Assembly (NCBI GenBank): GCA_964342355.1
Contig: CAYFFG010000002.1
Span: forward strand, 1 to 64,000
Length of the DNA: 64,000 bases
Origin: Hirschia sp964342355
Lineage (GTDB): Bacteria > Pseudomonadota > Alphaproteobacteria > Caulobacterales > Hyphomonadaceae
Direction of reading: 5' to 3'
Each line of letters begins with the position of its first letter. Within the stretch, counting starts at the first letter, position 1. A program made the translations under genes and the position numbers. This document shows positions 25,531-34,685 of the stretch, one piece after another. A model generated the notes under the pieces. It did not search any database. It had not been told where the DNA came from and saw only the letters and a list, made by a program, of their open reading frames with translations.

Positions 25531-26523
25531 ATGAGAATGAAACTGTTCTCAGGAGCCACCATGGATGAAGCCATGGCGGCCATGCGCGCGGAACTCGGTC
25601 CGGACGCTGTGGTTTTGTCCACATGTGACGAACCGGGCTGCATTGAGGTGCGCGCCGCAGTGGAGCGCCCGATACACAGCCGTTTCGCCGCCCCACTCTT
25701 TTCCGAGGCTCGGCCGACATTTGATATGGCGACCCGCAACCGGCTGGAAGATGTGCTGGCCTGGCATGGCGCGCCGGAAGGGTTTTCCGAGATCGTGGTC
25801 AACGCCGGCATGAAGCTGATGGGCGATTCAGCTGACGCGGGTCCGGCGCTCTCAGCTGGAATTGAAGGTGTCTTGTCATTTGCGCCAGTCCACGCAGACA
25901 CACGCAAAGCGGTTTTACTTGTCGGCCCTCCCGGCGGCGGCAAGACTTCCGCTGCGGCGCGCCTTGAGCGCACAACGCAAGGCGAGGACAAACGCTTCCG
26001 TGCTATTTCAGCAGACTTTGACGCCTGCGGCGGTCACGCTCGCTTGGCGGCTTATGTCGAACGCGCTGATGTTGCGCTCTTTAAAACACCTGAAGCGCTG
26101 CAACGTCGCCTTCTAGAAGAAAACAACAACCAGACAAAATTGGTGATCGACGGACCATCAATTAACCCTGTCAGCCCTGCCGACATATCCAGATTACGTA
26201 ATCTGTTATACAATCTGGATGTCGAACCGGTTCTGGTTATGTCCGCAGAAGGACACCCAGCCGACCTTGAAGATAATGCCCGTGCTTTCAAAAGTGTGGG
26301 CGTAAAACGGGTGATTTTGACAAAATTAGACGGAGTTAGGCGTCGTGGAGGCGCTTTTGCTGCGATTTCTTCGTCTCGGTTAAGCATCGCTCAACTAAGT
26401 TTGACGCAAATTATATCTGGTGGACTGATTCCTGCGACACCTCTGCGCATTGCGCGTCTGTTGCTGGAAACGGCGCCAGAGAGTGGATCGGGATCTAACA
26501 TGTCCCTTAAAGGAGCCGCCTGA
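25531..26523 (+). CDS. flhF: Flagellar placement GTPase FlhF
   Basis: A 330-residue SRP-type GTPase. The N-terminal region starts MRMKLFSGATMDEAMAAMRAE with ELGPDAVVLS, the FlhF-specific beginning. The GTPase domain has the P-loop GPPGGGKTS near residue 135 and the NKxD-equivalent TKLDG near residue 272. Some SRP consensus positions, such as the DTAGR motif, are replaced by DGPS here, so GTPase activity may be weak. FlhF places polar flagella. An AGGAGG ribosome binding site lies 8 bases before the ATG. It overlaps flhG by one base (TGATG), so the two are coupled. Confidence 0.88.
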   Translation: MRMKLFSGATMDEAMAAMRAELGPDAVVLSTCDEPGCIEVRAAVERPIHSRFAAPLFSEARPTFDMATRNRLEDVLAWHGAPEGFSEIVVNAGMKLMGDSADAGPALSAGIEGVLSFAPVHADTRKAVLLVGPPGGGKTSAAARLERTTQGEDKRFRAISADFDACGGHARLAAYVERADVALFKTPEALQRRLLEENNNQTKLVIDGPSINPVSPADISRLRNLLYNLDVEPVLVMSAEGHPADLEDNARAFKSVGVKRVILTKLDGVRRRGGAFAAISSSRLSIAQLSLTQIISGGLIPATPLRIARLLLETAPESGSGSNMSLKGAA

Positions 26524-27359
26524 TGTCATTTTCTCAACGCAACAACGGACCCGCGTCTGCTGGACCACGCGTGACGCCGGCATCCATTCTGGCTGTGGCC
26601 TCTGGTAAGGGCGGCGTCGGCAAGACCTGGCTGTCCTCAACTCTATCTTATTATTTCGCAAAAGCTGGCAAACGTACCTTGCTTGTCGACGGCGACCTTG
26701 GTTGCGCCAACGTTGATGTGCAGCTTGGCTTTGCCCCTGAAACGGATCTTGCCGCCGTAATGGCAGGTTGGGTCGAACTTGACGATGCTGTCACGCCAAT
26801 CAATGGCGGCGCCGGCAATGCTGGCGGCTTCGACGTCCTGCCAGGCCGTTCCGGATCTGGCACGCTGGCAGAGCTGCCAAAAGAAGAAGTCGCCCGACTT
26901 GCAAACGGTCTAACGACCCTCGCACTGCAATACGACATGGTCGTCCTCGACCTTGGCGCCGGGATCGATGCAAACGTGATGCGGCTCGCACGCGCTGCAG
27001 ACCGCGCACTCGTTGTCGCAACAGACGAACCAACATCCATGACGGACGCATACGCTTTCATCAAAGTGCTGCGCGGCTATGCGCCATCTGTCAGCCCTTG
27101 GATCGCGGTTAACATGCAGGACACACGGGTTGCAGGTCGTCGGACATATGAAGCGCTCGCGCGGGCCAGCCAGACCTTCCTTGGTTTCCGGCCGCCTCTA
27201 GCAGGCATCGTCTTGCGTGACTCCAAAGTACGCGAAGCGATCCGGACGCAGAAAACACTGCCGGCGGTCTACCCAGACTCACAAGCAGCGATTGACGCAT
27301 CTCAAATTGCCGAAGCCATTCTTCGTGGCGGCGCAGATCAGATTGCTGAAGCCAGCTAA
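26523..27359 (+). CDS. flhG: MinD-like flagellar number regulator FlhG (FleN)
   Basis: A 278-residue ParA/MinD ATPase paired with FlhF to control flagellar number and position. The deviant Walker A motif is GKGGVGKTW (about residues 22-30), with the signature Lys near its start. The switch and Walker B regions are VDGDLGCANVDVQLG and MVVLDLGAGID, and TDEPTSMTDAY follows. No C-terminal amphipathic membrane-targeting helix of the MinD type is obvious. It is the last gene of the fliF-flhG run and is followed by a terminator at 27431. Confidence 0.92.
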   Translation: MSFSQRNNGPASAGPRVTPASILAVASGKGGVGKTWLSSTLSYYFAKAGKRTLLVDGDLGCANVDVQLGFAPETDLAAVMAGWVELDDAVTPINGGAGNAGGFDVLPGRSGSGTLAELPKEEVARLANGLTTLALQYDMVVLDLGAGIDANVMRLARAADRALVVATDEPTSMTDAYAFIKVLRGYAPSVSPWIAVNMQDTRVAGRRTYEALARASQTFLGFRPPLAGIVLRDSKVREAIRTQKTLPAVYPDSQAAIDASQIAEAILRGGADQIAEAS

Positions 27360-27685
27360 ACATTACTGGTAACTCTGCAGGCGCCATTACCAAAGAACGC
27401 CCAGAAGTTTACATGTATAAATTCTCATAGAAGCGGGCGGCATTTCCAAATGTCGCCCGCTTACATTTTAGGTGTATGGCCTAGCGTAAAGAAAGCTTGA
27501 AAAAGCGGTTTCCGTGCACGGAAGAAGTTGCACAAAAAGCCAGCAAACCAACATAATACCCTGTTTATATTCAATTTTTATTATTAAAAACTCAGAAACA
27601 ACAACACCTAAAACCCAAGCTTCCATTTGGCCTAATTCTTAAGCCGATTGCTGTAAAAAGTAACGATCAGGAGGAAGCGGGCGGC
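27360..27685 (+). other. 326-bp intergenic region after the flagellar run
   Basis: Contains the terminator at 27431-27469 in its first third. The remaining 215 bases are A/T-rich, with no gene-like open frame, and probably hold the promoter of the GGDEF-EAL gene. I could not fix a specific promoter. Confidence 0.6.
27431..27469 (+). terminator. Intrinsic terminator after flhG
   Basis: Near-perfect hairpin: AAGCGGGCG at 27431-27439 pairs with CGCCCGCTT at 27454-27462, extended by CATT/AATG around a four-base loop. It is followed by a short T-containing tail (ACATTTTA). Confidence 0.85.
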
Positions 27686-29647
27686 GTGATGAAGTCCATC
27701 ATTTCAGTCTTTACGATCAAGGCGTCAGAAACGCACTTCAACAGGACTCGCATTCAAGCGATCGCCACGTTGATGCCGTTGATGTATTGCATCGTCGGCA
27801 TCTGTATGGTGTCCGTCGCCTTCACGCACTTTCATGTCGCGCCCAAATGGCTGACGATTATTCCAACGAGCCTGTACGTTCTGGAAACGATCCACCGCGT
27901 CTATAGATATTTTCACCCACAGGACATCAGCACCTTTTCGGACGAGAAGATATACAAGCTGCTGTGCGTCATCACGGTGTTCGCTCCGTTAACGACCGGA
28001 TTGATGGTGGTCTGGGAATTTACACTGTTTCAATACGGTGACGCACGCCTTCACAGCCACCTCTTCTTTTTCGCTGGCGTAACTGCGATTGCGAGCAGTT
28101 TCTGTTTTATGCACGTGCGACCAGCCGCTCTCCTGATGGTGCTTGTTTCAACACCTACCACCGTTGGGTTTCTGCTTTTGCAGGGAGATCCGATTTTAAA
28201 TGCAGTCGCCGTGAACATGGCCTTTGTCGGCGTCTTCATGACGATCCTTTTAAACCTTGTTCATCGTGACCTGGAAGTTATGAACCAGCACAGAGACGCC
28301 GTGATTGGACAGTCCCGCCGTCTTGAACAGATGCACGAAAACACACTACGCCTTGCAAATACCGACCCGCTCACAAGTCTGCCAAACCGACGCGCATTTT
28401 TCTCTCATATCGACGATCTTGCATCTGATTATGAAGAAACTGGCAAACCTTTTGTCGTTGGTCTGCTGGATCTTGACGGTTTCAAACCAGTCAACGACGT
28501 CTTTGGACACCCTGCAGGCGACCAGTTATTGATCGACACCAGCAACCGTCTCGTCAAAGCGCTAGGAGAAAACGCGGTTGTCGCACGGCTTGGCGGAGAT
28601 GAGTTTGGTATTGTTATTCCAACAGACGCCGATGATGACGCTATTCTCGATCTAGGCGAACATATCTGCGACGTCATTCGCCAACCCTTCCAGATGAAAG
28701 AAGGCGCTGCCAATATTGCAGCGACAGTTGGGTTTGCCCGTTATCCTGATAATGCGCGCGACAGCCACACACTGTTTGATCGCGCTGACTATGCGCTGTG
28801 TTACGCTAAGCAAAATGAAAAAGGCGTGCCTGTCTTCTTCTCAGATGAGCATGAGGCGCTGATCCGCGAAGTGTCGATTATCGAACAGCGACTGCGCGAA
28901 GCCAATTTGAAAGAGGAAATGTCGGTTGTTTTCCAGCCGATCATCGATTCCACAACTGGCGCACCACTTGGGTTTGAAGCTCTGGCGCGTTGGGCCAATC
29001 CACACCTTGGCGACGTGCCGCCGGATTCCTTTATCCGCTCAGCGGAACAAGGCGGAACGATTACACATCTCACCGAAGTATTGTTGCAAAAAGCCCTGCA
29101 CGAGATGCGGAACTGGCCAATTGACGTGTATATGACCTTCAATCTGTCGTCCGCGATACTGTCGTCCCCTGCATCCGTCCGCCGCCTGATTTCACTGGTC
29201 AGAGACGCGGAAATCGACATGAACCGGATCGTATTTGAGGTGACAGAAACCATGGTCATGCAGGACTATGACCGCGTGGTGGAATCTCTTCACAACATCC
29301 GAAACGAAGGCGCATGTCTGGCGCTGGACGACTTTGGAACAGGTTTCTCCAGCCTGAGCTATGTTCAGAAACTTCCGATAGACATTTTGAAAGTTGACCG
29401 GAGTTTTGTCGCTAACCTTGAAGATGACGCAGCAGACAGAAACATTGTTCGCACGATTTCTGACCTCTGCCGCAACCTTAATCTTGACTGTATTGTTGAG
29501 GGTGTCGAAACCAAAGGTCAGCTTGATATCATCTGTGATATGGGCCTGAAAAAGATCCAGGGCTATTACTTCAGTTATCCCATGCAGCCAGAGGACGCGT
29601 TGTCCTTCATCCGGGAACATGTTCAGAACGACAAGCTCTCAGCCTGA
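27686..29647 (+). CDS. Membrane-bound GGDEF-EAL cyclic-di-GMP enzyme
   Basis: A 653-residue protein. Residues 20-190 contain five or six hydrophobic helices, a membrane sensor of no family I can name. A short coiled linker leads to the GGDEF domain (about 225-385) with an intact RLGGDEFG active site. No RxxD inhibitory site sits at the usual position before it. The EAL domain (about 405-645) has an intact FEALARW and the DDFGTGFSSL loop. Both activities are therefore possible, and the direction cannot be told from sequence. GTG at 27686 follows AGGAGG by 11 bases; ATG at 27689 is the alternative. It is probably relevant to the motile-to-sessile switch, by inference from context. Confidence 0.93.
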   Translation: MMKSIISVFTIKASETHFNRTRIQAIATLMPLMYCIVGICMVSVAFTHFHVAPKWLTIIPTSLYVLETIHRVYRYFHPQDISTFSDEKIYKLLCVITVFAPLTTGLMVVWEFTLFQYGDARLHSHLFFFAGVTAIASSFCFMHVRPAALLMVLVSTPTTVGFLLLQGDPILNAVAVNMAFVGVFMTILLNLVHRDLEVMNQHRDAVIGQSRRLEQMHENTLRLANTDPLTSLPNRRAFFSHIDDLASDYEETGKPFVVGLLDLDGFKPVNDVFGHPAGDQLLIDTSNRLVKALGENAVVARLGGDEFGIVIPTDADDDAILDLGEHICDVIRQPFQMKEGAANIAATVGFARYPDNARDSHTLFDRADYALCYAKQNEKGVPVFFSDEHEALIREVSIIEQRLREANLKEEMSVVFQPIIDSTTGAPLGFEALARWANPHLGDVPPDSFIRSAEQGGTITHLTEVLLQKALHEMRNWPIDVYMTFNLSSAILSSPASVRRLISLVRDAEIDMNRIVFEVTETMVMQDYDRVVESLHNIRNEGACLALDDFGTGFSSLSYVQKLPIDILKVDRSFVANLEDDAADRNIVRTISDLCRNLNLDCIVEGVETKGQLDIICDMGLKKIQGYYFSYPMQPEDALSFIREHVQNDKLSA

Positions 29648-29876
29648 CACTAATGTAACTCTCATTCTCTATTTCCACTGAAACAGCATCTTTCAAGTTG
29701 AGAGTTGCCAGCCCGCAGCATTTCAGAGAAACTGAAATCAAAAAGACAAAGTGGGAGAGAAATCCGTTCGAAAAGAGATCACGTTTTGGTTTTGATCGGT
29801 CACGGTCATGGCAGACGTGAATTGCGCCCCTATCTCTTTGACGACAGTGTTTCTTGAGAATTAGAGGATGTGCACG

Positions 29877-31073
29877 ATGGCGGAAACCGGTTTTTCCGAA
29901 GCAATTATTGCTGACCTTGAAGCGCGTATGATGCAATTCGTTTCGGACAAAGAAGTGGAAGGCATTTCCACCCTGCTTGTCCATAAAGGCGAAGAGGTCA
30001 GTCGCAAAGTTTTCGGCAAACTACGTGTCCGTGATGACGCGCCCATACAACGTGACTCCATTTATCGCATCTACTCCATGACCAAGCCGGTTACGGGCGT
30101 TGCGATGATGATGCTGTTTGAAGAAGGCAAATTTTCGCTGGATGATCCCATCACGCGCTTCGTCCCACAGTTTGAAAAACTGAAAGTCCTCAGCCCGCCT
30201 CATAATCCTTCCCCAAATAATCTCAAAGATCCTGACCACATTCCGACAATGCGGGAATTGTTGAGCCATACGGCCGGCTTTGGGTATGGATTGTGGGGTG
30301 AAGATTATACAAACGCTCAGTTCCGTGAGATGAAAATCATGGATTCAGAGGACATGGAAAGCTTCATAGAAAAAGTCGCTTCGGTCCCTCTTCTCAACCA
30401 GCCTGGCGCGGAATGGTTCTATTCCTGCGCAGTTGATATTCAGGGCTATATCGTTGAACAGATTACCGGCGAAAAATTCAGCTCGTTTCTTCAGAAGCGT
30501 ATATTTGATCCGCTCGACATGGTCGACACAGGGTTTTATGTCCCAGAGGCTAAGCTGGATCGTTTTGGCGAACTCTTTGCTTACGTGCCGCAACTTGGCG
30601 GCCTCGCGCCGCTCAACAAAACCCGCTACGCCTATCGCAAAGAGACTGTGCGCATGGAATCAGGCGGCGGCGGACTGGTTGGCACCATCGATGACTACGC
30701 GAACTTCTGCCAGATGTTGCTCAATGGCGGCGAATTCAATGGCCACAAACTCATCTCACCTGAATCCATCCAACTGATGCGAACAAACCTGCTTGAACCA
30801 CATATGGAGATGGGCACAACAGGTACGATCGACACGGTCGATGCGTCCGGGCGCGGATTTGGATTGAATTTCGGTGTCATCACCGAGCCGGAAAAAACCG
30901 GTATTGCATACGGGAAAGACACCTATTTCTGGGGTGGCGCAGCGGGTACGTGGTTCTGGATCGACCCTGTCAATGAGTTGTTCTTCATCGGCATGATCCA
31001 GCGCATGGGCGCGCCACAGGACTTTCGTGAAGACAGCGCGCGTCTGGTCTACAAGGCGCTCAACACAAAATAG
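29877..31073 (+). CDS. Cytoplasmic beta-lactamase-family serine hydrolase (family VIII esterase-like)
   Basis: A 398-residue protein of the beta-lactamase class C/penicillin-binding superfamily. The Ser-x-x-Lys motif is Ser67-Met-Thr-Lys70. The Tyr motif is in WFYSCAVD. The third motif region is WGGAAGTWFWIDP, a sequence typical of family VIII carboxylesterases. It has no signal peptide, so cytoplasmic activity on ester substrates is more likely than peptidoglycan or beta-lactam hydrolysis. The ATG at 29877 has GAGGA 8 bases upstream; an ATG at 29868 is too close to it. A close paralogue follows 48 bases later. Confidence 0.88.
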   Translation: MAETGFSEAIIADLEARMMQFVSDKEVEGISTLLVHKGEEVSRKVFGKLRVRDDAPIQRDSIYRIYSMTKPVTGVAMMMLFEEGKFSLDDPITRFVPQFEKLKVLSPPHNPSPNNLKDPDHIPTMRELLSHTAGFGYGLWGEDYTNAQFREMKIMDSEDMESFIEKVASVPLLNQPGAEWFYSCAVDIQGYIVEQITGEKFSSFLQKRIFDPLDMVDTGFYVPEAKLDRFGELFAYVPQLGGLAPLNKTRYAYRKETVRMESGGGGLVGTIDDYANFCQMLLNGGEFNGHKLISPESIQLMRTNLLEPHMEMGTTGTIDTVDASGRGFGLNFGVITEPEKTGIAYGKDTYFWGGAAGTWFWIDPVNELFFIGMIQRMGAPQDFREDSARLVYKALNTK

Positions 31074-31121
31074 AACAAGATAGAATTGCCCGCCTTTAGG
31101 GCTAATGGAGGGAGGAACCCA

Positions 31122-32453
31122 ATGGGTCGAGAAAGCATTAAATATCTCAAATACAGCGTGTTTGCATTCGCAAGCGCTGGACTGATCGCCTGTTCCGAAG
31201 CGGCAAATGAACCTGCGCCAGCTGCGGACACAGCTCCTGCTGCTGTCGAAACAGCGGCAGATACAGCACCTGTGTTTACGCCAGAAGAAATCACAGCGCT
31301 TGAAGCGCGTATGTCCAAGTTTGTGGCCGACGGCGAAGCAACCGGTATTTCCACCATGCTGGTCCACAAGGGTGAAGTCGTCTCCCGCATGACAGATGGA
31401 AAACTACGCGTGAGTGACGATGCGCCGATTACAGATGACTCAATCTACCGCATCTACTCCATGACCAAACCGATTACAGGTCTGGGCATGATGATGCTGT
31501 ATGAAGAAGGCAAATTCTCGTTAGATGACCCGGTCACGAAGCACATTCCCGAGTTTGAGAACCTAAAAGCGCTAGCTGGCACGAACGAAGACGGTTCGCC
31601 TGTTATTGTAGATGCAACCCGTCCTGCTACCATGCGCGAGCTTTTGAGCCACACTGCAGGCTTCGCTTACGGCCTCGGCGGCGATGATTACGCAAACGAC
31701 CAGTTCCGCGAACAAGGCGTCCTCTCGTCACCAGACCTTGAAACTTTCATCGATAAAGTTGCTGGTATTCCCCTTCTCTACCAACCAGGTGAGCAATGGT
31801 ATTACTCCGCCGCTGTGGATGTGCAGGGCTACATCATCGAAAAGCTTTCCGACCAATCATTGGGTGAGTATTTCGACGAGAAAATCTTCACGCCTTTAGG
31901 AATGACAGACACCGGCTTTTATGTGCCTGAAGAAGACTATGATCGTTTTGGTCAGGTGTTCGCGTTCAGCGAAAAAGCGGGCGGCCTCGTCCCATTGGAT
32001 CGCCCGAACTACGCATTCAAAAAAGAAACTGTCGGCATGGAATCCGGCGGCGGCGGCCTTGTCGGCACAATTGATGACTACGCCCGCTTTTGTCAGCTGA
32101 TGGTCAATGAAGGCGAGCTTGATGGCGTCCGCCTCTTAAAGCCTGAAACGGTCGAACTCATGCGCACGAATGTGCTGAGCTCAGACATGAAGATGAGCAC
32201 AACCGGAAACATCGACTCCGTGGATGAATCCGGAATGGGCTTCGGTCTCGACTTCGGCGTGATCATGGATCCGGAAAAAGTTGGCATTGATTACGGTAAA
32301 GGCACTTACTTCTGGGGCGGCGCAGCCGGTACCTGGTTCTGGATCGACCCGGTCAACGACCTTTACTTCATCGGCATGATCCAGCGCATGAGCGCGCCGG
32401 GCGACTTCCGCGCCGAAAGCGCCAAGCTGACATACGAAGCGCTTAACAACTAA
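31122..32453 (+). CDS. Lipoprotein beta-lactamase-family serine hydrolase, paralogue of the previous gene
   Basis: A 443-residue paralogue of the upstream enzyme. Long stretches are nearly identical, for example MMMLYEEGKFSLDDP against MMMLFEEGKFSLDDP. It carries an N-terminal lipoprotein signal ending in Leu-Ile-Ala-Cys24, then an Ala/Pro/Thr-rich linker of about 35 residues, then the hydrolase domain with Ser-Met-Thr-Lys, WYYSAAVD and WGGAAGTWFWIDP. The active site should therefore face the periplasm. A very strong GGAGGGAGG ribosome binding site precedes the start. Both genes likely arose by tandem duplication with a switch of compartment. Confidence 0.9.
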   Translation: MGRESIKYLKYSVFAFASAGLIACSEAANEPAPAADTAPAAVETAADTAPVFTPEEITALEARMSKFVADGEATGISTMLVHKGEVVSRMTDGKLRVSDDAPITDDSIYRIYSMTKPITGLGMMMLYEEGKFSLDDPVTKHIPEFENLKALAGTNEDGSPVIVDATRPATMRELLSHTAGFAYGLGGDDYANDQFREQGVLSSPDLETFIDKVAGIPLLYQPGEQWYYSAAVDVQGYIIEKLSDQSLGEYFDEKIFTPLGMTDTGFYVPEEDYDRFGQVFAFSEKAGGLVPLDRPNYAFKKETVGMESGGGGLVGTIDDYARFCQLMVNEGELDGVRLLKPETVELMRTNVLSSDMKMSTTGNIDSVDESGMGFGLDFGVIMDPEKVGIDYGKGTYFWGGAAGTWFWIDPVNDLYFIGMIQRMSAPGDFRAESAKLTYEALNN

Positions 32454-32476
32454 AGCGCACGTGATAAATGAATAGG

Positions 32477-32510
32477 AAAATGCCGGGCCCGATGGTCCGG
32501 CATTTTTATT
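32477..32510. terminator. Bidirectional terminator between the hydrolase and fliJ
   Basis: AATGCCGG and CCGGCATT arms enclose a short loop, with T-rich tails on both sides. It sits between the convergent genes ending at 32453 (plus) and 32509 (minus). Confidence 0.8.
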
Positions 32511-32913
32511 AGGCCCGCCGTGTCAGTGCGGCTTCGTCCAGCATTGCCTGCTCTGCAGCCGCCTCTTCGGCCCGTCTGCGGCGCAAGAAAGCCTCATCAA
32601 GTTTTTCTAGTTTTGCTTTTTCGCGATAAGCTGCGCGCAGTTTTTCACGCACATGCTTAAGCGCAGCTTCTGCTTGCTCGATCTCTTGCGAGAGACGTTC
32701 TTGCTCTCCCTGCGCGCGATATAAAAAAGCCGGTAGCGCCGCCAGCATCTGGATATCTTCGTTGGCCATCGCCTGCTCTGCCTGCGCTTTTGCGGCGAAA
32801 GACGCTTTTGCTGTGCGCAGGCCATCAATTTGAGATTGGCCTGAAGCTATCTCGACAGCCAGATCGTCGATCGCGCGCTGCGCCAATTTTATCAGAGTGG
32901 GCAAGGATTTCAT
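32509..32913 (-). CDS. fliJ: FliJ-like flagellar export coiled-coil protein
   Basis: A 134-residue, almost entirely helical, highly charged protein with heptad-like coiled-coil spacing from residue 10 to 115, and Glu/Arg/Ala-rich. FliJ proteins are small coiled coils that sit inside the FliI ring and help chaperone escort; their sequences are poorly conserved. The call rests on its position directly after fliI on the same strand, its size and its coiled-coil nature. The start is uncertain: ATG at 32913 has only a weak GAAAG upstream, and the frame is open to a GTG at 32958. Confidence 0.72.
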   Translation of the reverse strand: MKSLPTLIKLAQRAIDDLAVEIASGQSQIDGLRTAKASFAAKAQAEQAMANEDIQMLAALPAFLYRAQGEQERLSQEIEQAEAALKHVREKLRAAYREKAKLEKLDEAFLRRRRAEEAAAEQAMLDEAALTRRA

Positions 32914-32993
32914 ACAAATCAAACTTTCAAAAAAGAACAAAGGAGTGATGAAGAACACCAGCTAAATCCGCGCATTAGCTTTGCGATGAACTG

Positions 32994-34460
32994 CTAGCGA
33001 CCGGATAGTTGCTTTGCCAGAGAGGCTTTTTGCGCCGGCGATGGTCTTGCGCCACGTCTTTCACCAGTCTGACTCTGCAAAGCGGCCTGTGTGGTGGCAT
33101 CGGGGTTTGGCGGCGCACCAACATTTGTTCCAGCGCCTCCATTCAGAACGTCCGCCAACATTGCAAATGTCTGTTCTGGCGGCGTGTTGTCGTTCGTCGG
33201 TTGAGACAGAATACGATCAAATTCTGGCGCCAACTCCACTGCACGATCTGTTTCAGGGTCTGATCCCCGCGCATAAGCGCCGATCCGCACCAGCTCTTCC
33301 ATATCAGAATAGAGCGACATCAGACGCCGACATTCTTTGGCGATCTCCAGCGTTTCCGGCGTATAGAGCTGGCTCGCAAGACGAGAAAGAGACTTAAGAA
33401 TATCAACTGCCGGATAACGTCCACGCTCTGCGATATGGCGCCCCATTACGATGTGACCATCCAGAATACCACGCACGGCGTCCGCAACTGGCTCGTTGTG
33501 GTCATCTCCGTCTACCAGCACAGTGAAGAGACCTGTAATCTGCCCTTGAGGGCGGCCTTCAGGCACAATGCGGCCAGGCCCAGCTCTTTCAAGAAGTTTA
33601 GGCAGTTCTGCAAACACAGACGGCGTATAACCCTTCGTGGTTGGCGGTTCGCCAGCAGCCAGCCCGATTTCACGCTGCGCCATGGCAAATCGGGTTACCG
33701 AGTCCAGCAAACACAGCACGCGCAGTCCCTGATCGCGAAAATGTTCGCTGATCGCGAGTGTCATCCAGGCTGCGCGACGCCGACGGGGCGCGGCTTCATC
33801 AGATGTCGCTGAAACAATCACAGACCGCGCCAATCCTTCTTCGCCAAGCGTATCCTCGACGAATTCGCGCACTTCCCTTCCCCGCTCACCGATGAGACCA
33901 ATGACGATCACATCCGCTTCAGCATTTCGCGCCAGCATGGACATCAAGGTCGACTTACCGACACCAGACCCGGCAAACAGACCCATTCTCTGACCGACGG
34001 CGCACGGCGCGAACGCATCCAGCGCGCGAACGCCTAACGCCATTGGATCTGACACACGCGCACGTGACTGTGCTGGTGGCGGAGCAGCTTTCAAAGCGCG
34101 AGGTTGTGAGCCTTGAATAAGCGGCGGCCCTCCATCAACGGCTTCGCCGAACGCATCGACAACCCGTCCCAGCCAATGATTCGAAATACGTACGAACGCA
34201 TCGCTCGGAGAGAAAAAAACCGGGTCTCCGGGTCGCAAACCTTCAAATTCATCACAAGCAAGAAAAATTGCATTTTCACCCTGAAACCCGACGAGTTCGC
34301 CGCGAGGACCATGCCTGTCGCCAAAGCGCGCATAGGCTCCCAACCCCAACGCTTCACGTGGTCCGGATGCCTCTACCCTTAACCCTTCTACAGCCAGCAC
34401 TCTTCCAACAAACTGCTGAATGTTTAAGTTTTTAACGTCACGAATGGCTTGCGTCAGCAC
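32994..34460 (-). CDS. fliI: Flagellum-specific export ATPase FliI
   Basis: A 488-residue ATPase related to the F1 beta subunit that energises flagellar protein export. Walker A is GSGVGKSTL near residue 175 (GLFAGSGVGKSTL). The family signature GLIGERGREVREFVED and the Walker B region VLCLLDSVTRFAMAQREIGLA are intact. A C-terminal tail of about 50 residues is Pro/Gln-rich. The start is GTG with AAGGTGGG upstream. It is separated from its usual partner flbE/fliH. It reads away from ctrA across a shared 225-bp region, so CtrA control is plausible, as in Caulobacter fliIJ. Confidence 0.96.
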   Translation of the reverse strand: MLTQAIRDVKNLNIQQFVGRVLAVEGLRVEASGPREALGLGAYARFGDRHGPRGELVGFQGENAIFLACDEFEGLRPGDPVFFSPSDAFVRISNHWLGRVVDAFGEAVDGGPPLIQGSQPRALKAAPPPAQSRARVSDPMALGVRALDAFAPCAVGQRMGLFAGSGVGKSTLMSMLARNAEADVIVIGLIGERGREVREFVEDTLGEEGLARSVIVSATSDEAAPRRRRAAWMTLAISEHFRDQGLRVLCLLDSVTRFAMAQREIGLAAGEPPTTKGYTPSVFAELPKLLERAGPGRIVPEGRPQGQITGLFTVLVDGDDHNEPVADAVRGILDGHIVMGRHIAERGRYPAVDILKSLSRLASQLYTPETLEIAKECRRLMSLYSDMEELVRIGAYARGSDPETDRAVELAPEFDRILSQPTNDNTPPEQTFAMLADVLNGGAGTNVGAPPNPDATTQAALQSQTGERRGARPSPAQKASLAKQLSGR

Positions 34461-34685
34461 GATTCACCCACCTTGATCGAGGCGCATTGATTCACGCCAT
34501 ATAGGCAATTTGTGCCCACAGCCCTAAGCTCAAGTTAACGCCGTTGACTCTTCGCGAATCCACGCTTTCTGTTAAGGGACCGAAAACAGGTATGAATGCG
34601 CGTTAACACTTCTTAAAGACATGCCGTGCTTGATTGTTGATGGTTAATGCGCCCACCATGGCGTGAACTGATTCGGGAGAGCCTC
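34461..34685. promoter_or_regulatory. Divergent fliI/ctrA regulatory region with clustered GANTC and TTAA motifs
   Basis: Five GANTC motifs (34461, 34489, 34546, 34556, 34670) lie in 225 bases; about one is expected by chance. GANTC is the CcrM methylation site in alphaproteobacteria. Five TTAA CtrA half-sites (34535, 34572, 34603, 34613, 34644) are also present. The pair at 34603 and 34613 is spaced by six bases, one short of the canonical TTAA-N7-TTAA. This suggests methylation-timed and autoregulated ctrA transcription, as known in Caulobacter, with fliI possibly sharing the control. Confidence 0.6.
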
